This document shows, piece by piece, positions 59,749 through 64,000 of a DNA stretch of 64,000 bases. A program made the translations under genes and the position numbers. Location of the stretch: NCBI GenBank assembly GCA_021521415.1, contig JAIQDT010000838.1, positions 620,001 to 684,000 on the forward strand, read 5' to 3'. The first letter of the stretch is position 1. The number at the start of each line of letters is the position of its first letter. The notes below the pieces were generated by a model. That model ran no database searches. It was not told the DNA's origin and saw only the letters and a list, made by a program, of their open reading frames with translations. This DNA comes from Bidens hawaiensis (taxonomy: Eukaryota; Streptophyta; Magnoliopsida; Asterales; Asteraceae).

Positions 59749-62700
59749 ATGGGCTGCATTTGCTCAAAAGGGGTTTCAGCAAATGAGTATGTCGACAAAG
59801 AATCAAAGAGATCTTCAAAACGGTTTCTTGGGTCTTCTAGAAGGGATGACGTGGCAGTGGAGGTTGATAATGGTAGGAATGATGTCACTGCTAGGCTTAT
59901 TTCAGAGGGGAATGTGGACACTGGATCAAGCTTAGTGCAGCCACTGTGGGATGAGGGTGAAAGGAATAGTGTGGTGGTTTACGAGCAGCCGGTGGTGCAA
60001 TCGTTGGTGCAGATGGGTCAGAAGCTGGTGAAAGTTGAGAGTAACCGGAATGGTGTGGTCCCGGAAATGTGTAGAGTGTTTAGTGTTGCTAATGGAGTTG
60101 ATGGTGCACAAGAGGCGGCTGGGTGGCCGGCTTGGTTGACGGCTGTGGCCGGTGAAGCGATTAAAGGGTGGTTGCCACGTAGGGCAGACTCGTTTGAGAA
60201 GTTAGATAAGGTTTGATAATCTTATTTATGAATTATGATATACTCGTTTCTGTTGATAATACTGTGTATGGTTGTTTGCTTTGATTTTGTTAGCTACATT
60301 ATATTCTATATGAATAATTGTACTTCATATTTGTAAATGTAAAAAAGGAAATTTAAAAAAGAAGGTTTTTGGAGCTGAGGTTTACCCTTATCCTACCCTC
60401 CTCTGACCCTACCAGTAGCTTACTGGCTTATTAATATGAATGGTATTATACTGGGTAGGCTTGATTGTTGGAATTGATGATATTGTGTGATTATGTGAAT
60501 AGTTATAAATTAAATATAGTTTTAGATTCAAGCAATTAGTTTCCTGCCACTAATTTTAGTACCTTTTATTTTGTTGCTATTGTTGGTTCCTTATGTCACA
60601 CTTTATGCTTTTTGGATGCTATATCTCGCATGCCAAGAAAGGTTTTTGGAGCCGGGGGTTTCAGTGGGAGCATCCCAGGATAGAGGAAAGTTTGTTCCCA
60701 TCCTACCCTCCCCGGACCCTACTAGTAGCTTTTGCATGACTGGGATTTTCCTGGGTATGTTTGTTTTTAGATTCTTTGGATGTTTATCTATGTTTTGAGT
60801 GGGATTTTACCGTGCTCGTTTGTTAGTTTTTTACATTCTTTGGATGTTTAACCGTGTTTTGAGTGAAATTTTACTGCGCACATTTGCTTGCTTGCTTGCT
60901 TGTTTTTTAGATTCTTTTGGACCTTTTAATTGTGTTTTGAGTGGGATGCTACTAGGTACGTTTGTTTGTTTTTAGATTCTTTGGGATTTTAACTATGTGT
61001 TTTGAAAGTGGTCATGTGAGATTGAGACTGAAGCATCCCCCAACTTTGATAACATTACTGGATACACTTTTCCTGATTGAAGTGATAATAATTTGATGAT
61101 ATTTTCTTGTCATTTTTTTTATTGTTTAAGGAATTTATAGATATAATGATAAAAGATGACACTTTTGCGAGAAACGCTTTGTGAAATAGGAGTAAAAGTC
61201 ATCAAATCAGGCTAAACAGTTGGAAACTGGTAAATAGTTAATCTAGTTTTGCCGCATCGTGTATTGTATGCGTATTTTGTGTATCCAAGTATATGAACCT
61301 TTAGGTACACACTCTTGTATGTATATGTGACATTTGGAATTCAATGCAGATTGGGCAGGGAACTTATAGCAGCGTGTACAGAGCTTGTGATCTTGAAACT
61401 GGAAATATTGTTGCGTTAAAGAAAGTGCGGTTTGCTAAAATGGATCCCGAAAGTGTTCGTTTTATGGCAAGAGAAATCATTGTTCTTCGTCGGTTAGATC
61501 ATCCAAATGTGATGAAGCTTGAAGGTTTATTAACATCTCGGGTTTCGGGTAACTTGTATCTTGTGTTTGAGTACATGGACCATGATCTTGCTGGTCTTGC
61601 AGCTTCACCTATGGTTAAGTTTACTGAACCGCAGGTAAATTTTAATCATTGCTATATTTATTGTATCCATGTGTATATGCTATTTTATGCATGTGTATCT
61701 CGTATGATTCATACCTTGTAACGCTGTTTATTGCATTAAAACTAAATCTGTTTTGCTTGTAACACTTCATGCTGATGAATTCTTATCGTATTTGAATTAA
61801 TTTATATAGCACGAATATGATTTTAACCTATATATAACAGGTTGTTTTAAGTTTCTTTTTAGTCTTTAGAACCTTTCAAATGAACCTAAGATTGATGTAT
61901 AATGTTTTATATTGTTATATTTATTTATGTTTGTTGTTAAAAATGTTTCTACAACTAATTAGTTAATTGTTACTTACACATAACTATAGAGTATATATAA
62001 TATATTATAAAATAAATAAGTTAAATTAAATGATTGAAATATATATTCTTCACTTACATGTTATTATGTTACGTAAAAATGTTTAATTTACATGTTGGAG
62101 CAAAAATTACTTTAGTTGAATTACTTTATATAATAACTGCTATATGTAATGTAAAAAGTAGTATTAGCTTATGTAAAACATATTGTTATAAATTTTTCTC
62201 TAGTACCTTTCAGATGAACCTAAGATTGATATATGATGTTTTATGTCTTTATTATATTCACAAGGTTAGAAATCCATGCATTACATATGTTGAATAAAGG
62301 ATATATTAAATAGTTTGTAATGGAGATATAGGAATTATAAACGATATTTTGAGATAATGAAGATTTGGATTTTATATCCAATAATATAAATGTGTTTATT
62401 TACTTTATTTTGTAAATATAACAATCAATAATAAGGTAAGGATGAATTGATTGCAGAGGAAAATAAGAAAATCGATTGGATAAAAAAGCAGGAAAATACA
62501 ATTTAGGTGTCCTAGAATTGTGCCACGTGGCACCACATTTACTTATTTTTTAAGTATAAAGATTTGGGATTGTTATTAAAAAAGGTTTCTGCAACTAATT
62601 TCTTAATTATTAGTCATACATTACTCTTGAGGAATTATAAATTATAGAATAATCAAATTAAGCTAAGTGATTGAAATATATATTCTTTAGTTATGTCTCA

Positions 62701-63115
62701 TTAAGTGAAGTAAAAATGTTTAATAATGTACCTTTAGGAGCAAAAAACGTTTAGTGTAATCTTATTCTAATAAAGATTATATGTATTTATAATGCAGATC
62801 AAATGTTATATGCAACAATTACTTTGTGGATTAGAACATTGCCATACACGTGGAGTCCTGCATCGTGACATCAAGGGGTCAAATCTCTTGATTGACAACA
62901 ACGGGAACCTTAAAATTGGTGATTTTGGGTTGGCAACCATTTTCAACAGCAGTCAAAGACAACCTTTGACCAGTCGCGTGGTTACTTTATGGTATCGACC
63001 ACCCGAGCTTTTACTAGGGTCTACTGATTACGGTGTAGCTGTTGACTTATGGAGTGCTGGTTGCATTCTTGCGGAGTTATTTGCCGGCAAACCTATAATG
63101 CCTGGAAGAACAGAG
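59749..63115 (+). CDS. CDK-like Ser/Thr protein kinase, plant-specific myristoylated subfamily (IBS1/At1g54610-like), N-terminal part
   Basis: Exons 59749-60210, 61350-61634 and 62798-63115 join in frame with GT/AG borders, giving 355 codons; the gene continues right of the window. MGCICSKG at the start fits N-myristoylation (Gly2) with acylatable Cys3 and Cys5, so membrane attachment is likely. The kinase domain starts near residue 150: glycine loop GQGTYSSVY, ATP-binding Lys178 in VALKKV, alpha-C Glu near 196, HRD Asp273 in HRDIKGSNLL, DFG Asp291, then SRVVTLWYRPPELLLG and DLWSAGCILAELF. All catalytic residues are present and no damage is seen. The group is CDK-like (CMGC); members act in defence priming and sugar signalling in Arabidopsis. 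The family is usually 550-750 residues, so about half is missing here. Confidence 0.93.
60361..60440 (+). repeat. Au-type SINE fragment in kinase intron 1
   Basis: GGTTTTTGGAGCTGAGGTTT followed by TACCCTTATCCTACCCTCCT and GACCCTACCAG, matching the 3' half of plant Au SINEs, but degraded and short. No target duplication seen. Confidence 0.55.
60641..60770 (+). repeat. Au-type SINE fragment in kinase intron 1, second copy
   Basis: GGTTTTTGGAGCCGGGGGTT, then CCCATCCTACCCTCCCCGGA, CCCTACTAG and the characteristic TGGGATTTTCCTGGGTATG before a TTTG tail. Plant Au SINEs end in GGGTATG followed by TTG repeats. It lies within the same intron as the first fragment. Confidence 0.65.
60750..61010. repeat. 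Degenerate 75-90 bp tandem repeats in kinase intron 1
   Basis: Three to four units built around TTTTTAGATTCTTTGGATGT, TGTTTTGAGTGGGATTTTAC and a CTGGGTA-like end. The unit includes the 3' end of the neighbouring SINE (GGGATTTTCCTGGGTATG), so it looks like amplification of the SINE tail plus flank. (GCTT)n at about 60887-60902. Confidence 0.7.
61933..62155. repeat. Direct repeat in kinase intron 2, copy A
   Basis: Starts TTGTTAAAAATGTTTCTACA and includes TGATTGAAATATATATTCTT and GGAGCAAAAATTAC. Copy B is at about 62570-62795 with the same order of blocks. A second shared piece, CAAATGAACCTAAGATTGAT (61877) and CAGATGAACCTAAGATTGAT (62211), shows the duplicated segment is complex. Confidence 0.75.
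62520..62533. promoter_or_regulatory. Palindromic G-box in kinase intron 2
   Basis: GTGCCACGTGGCAC, a perfect 14-bp palindrome with a CACGTG core. With flanks it matches the G-box of the putative promoter (28026-28043) at 17 of 18 positions. Possible bZIP or bHLH site. Function is not shown by sequence. Confidence 0.5.
62570..62795. repeat. Direct repeat in kinase intron 2, copy B
   Basis: Partner of 61933-62155; ends at the acceptor of exon 3. Blocks AGGTTTCTGCAACTAATT, TGATTGAAATATATATTCTT and AGGAGCAAAAAACG are shared. Moderate identity, so an old duplication. Confidence 0.75.
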
Positions 63116-64000
63116 GTATTCTGTTTCTGATTATATTAATATTTAGGGTTACGTAATTAGTTTTATACTAGCTGCTAGGGGTGTAACATGAGCTTGGCTT
63201 GTCTAACTTACTAGAGCTCAAGCATGAGCTCGGATCTTTTTGAGCTCTATTTTTTAAAGCTTGAGCTTGCCTCATGAAACATTTTTTAAGCTCGAGCTCG
63301 GCTAAGACTTGGCTTATTTATTGTTTAGTACTTGGTTTTAAATTCCGCGCATATTGTGCTGATGCACTGGTGCGATGGTAAGAGCGCATAACTTGCTGCG
63401 ATGCGTAGCAATTCCATGTTGCGCCAATATTGTGCCAAAATCGCAAGATGCGGTGAGTTTACCTGGAAATTAGGTTTGTAGAAAGTAGTGTGCTTCCAAG
63501 AACAATCAATTTCAGTTCTTCCAAAATCCGATTAGTGATGGCGTGTCAGGTGAAATACACCGATAGGCCGCATTTTATGATTCGCTACTTTCAAGTTTCG
63601 TATCTTCTTTTTAATTTGATCTTAAGTCTTAACTGCCCTTCCTATTAATGGGGCATTTTCTTTTTAATTTTATTAACTGCAGCCATTAGTGGGGCACTAA
63701 TAATGATAATCGGGAAATTGTAAAGCTTCATAAGTTCAAAATAGAGAAAAAAGGGTTTATTAATTATTAGTTCTTTTTGATTTTGCTACTCTGTTTGTAT
63801 TAACATAATGCTAAATACTTGAATATATATTAACTTAATGTTAAATACTTGAATATTAGGCTAATAGCAAAATGTGCACATATTTAGGCATGCTTCAATT
63901 TTCTAGTATTTTCTTAATTGGCGAGCTCACCGCATACGTGATGCGCTCACAACGTGCATTACGCATCGCGCATCGGATATTTGGACAAAACGCATCGAAA
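63116..64000 (+). other. Kinase intron 3 (partial), with repeat-like inserts
   Basis: Begins with the GT donor at 63116 and does not reach the next exon. About 63177-63320 starts TAGGGGTGTAACATGAGC and is rich in GAGCTCGAGC words, resembling a hAT MITE. From about 63345 to the window end there are repeated GCGCAT/GATGCG words (63390-63405 and 63940-63999) that may be the two sides of another insertion. No coding signal seen. Confidence 0.5.

Overview
This is nuclear DNA from a flowering plant. It holds long terminal repeat (LTR) retrotransposons of plant type, Mutator-like, hAT and Harbinger DNA transposons, MITEs, a plant Au-type SINE remnant, and an intron-containing CDK-like protein kinase gene. 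The repeat style would fit Asteraceae, but that is a weak guess. The only clearly intact host gene is the kinase at the right end, and it runs out of the window. Almost everything else is nested transposable-element DNA.

Layout. 1-2632: 5' end of a minus-strand Ty1-copia element (LTR, primer-binding site, long leader, start of gag). 2633-about 22631: remains of a large Mutator-like element (MULE). Its left arm has a plus-strand Ulp1-type cysteine protease pseudogene with amplified micro-exons, and its right arm has a minus-strand FAR1-type transposase pseudogene. Two small extra ORFs lie between them. A complete minus-strand Ty3-gypsy chromovirus (9673-18634, target duplication AAGTA) sits inside. 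22632-27919: intergenic DNA with a TA-flanked MITE, an LTR remnant, a 319-bp hAT MITE with a perfect 8-bp duplication, a Tourist-like MITE and an internally deleted PIF/Harbinger element.

27920-28128 looks like a plant core promoter (inverted CCAAT, G-box, TATA box, pyrimidine patch). It is cut by a 31.2-kb nest, 28129-59350, whose outer shell is an old plus-strand Ty1-copia element (duplication ATAAT). Inside the copia are a 2.1-kb solo LTR (TATAG) and a large non-coding gypsy-type element 33037-55116 (TAGAG). The latter contains a second gypsy chromovirus, 39822-51613 (TGATG). A hAT MITE has landed in only one LTR of the middle element. Every level is closed by a matching target-site duplication.

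59351-64000: 5' leader (with an internal 151-155 bp tandem duplication) and first three coding exons of an N-myristoylated CDK-like kinase. If the copia nest is removed, the promoter at 27920-28128 joins this leader. My reading is therefore that the nest lies in the kinase's 5' transcribed leader, about 400 bp upstream of the ATG. The copia LTR nearest the kinase keeps a TATA box that the other copia LTR has lost.

All identities, mutation counts and splice sites were read by eye and not computed.
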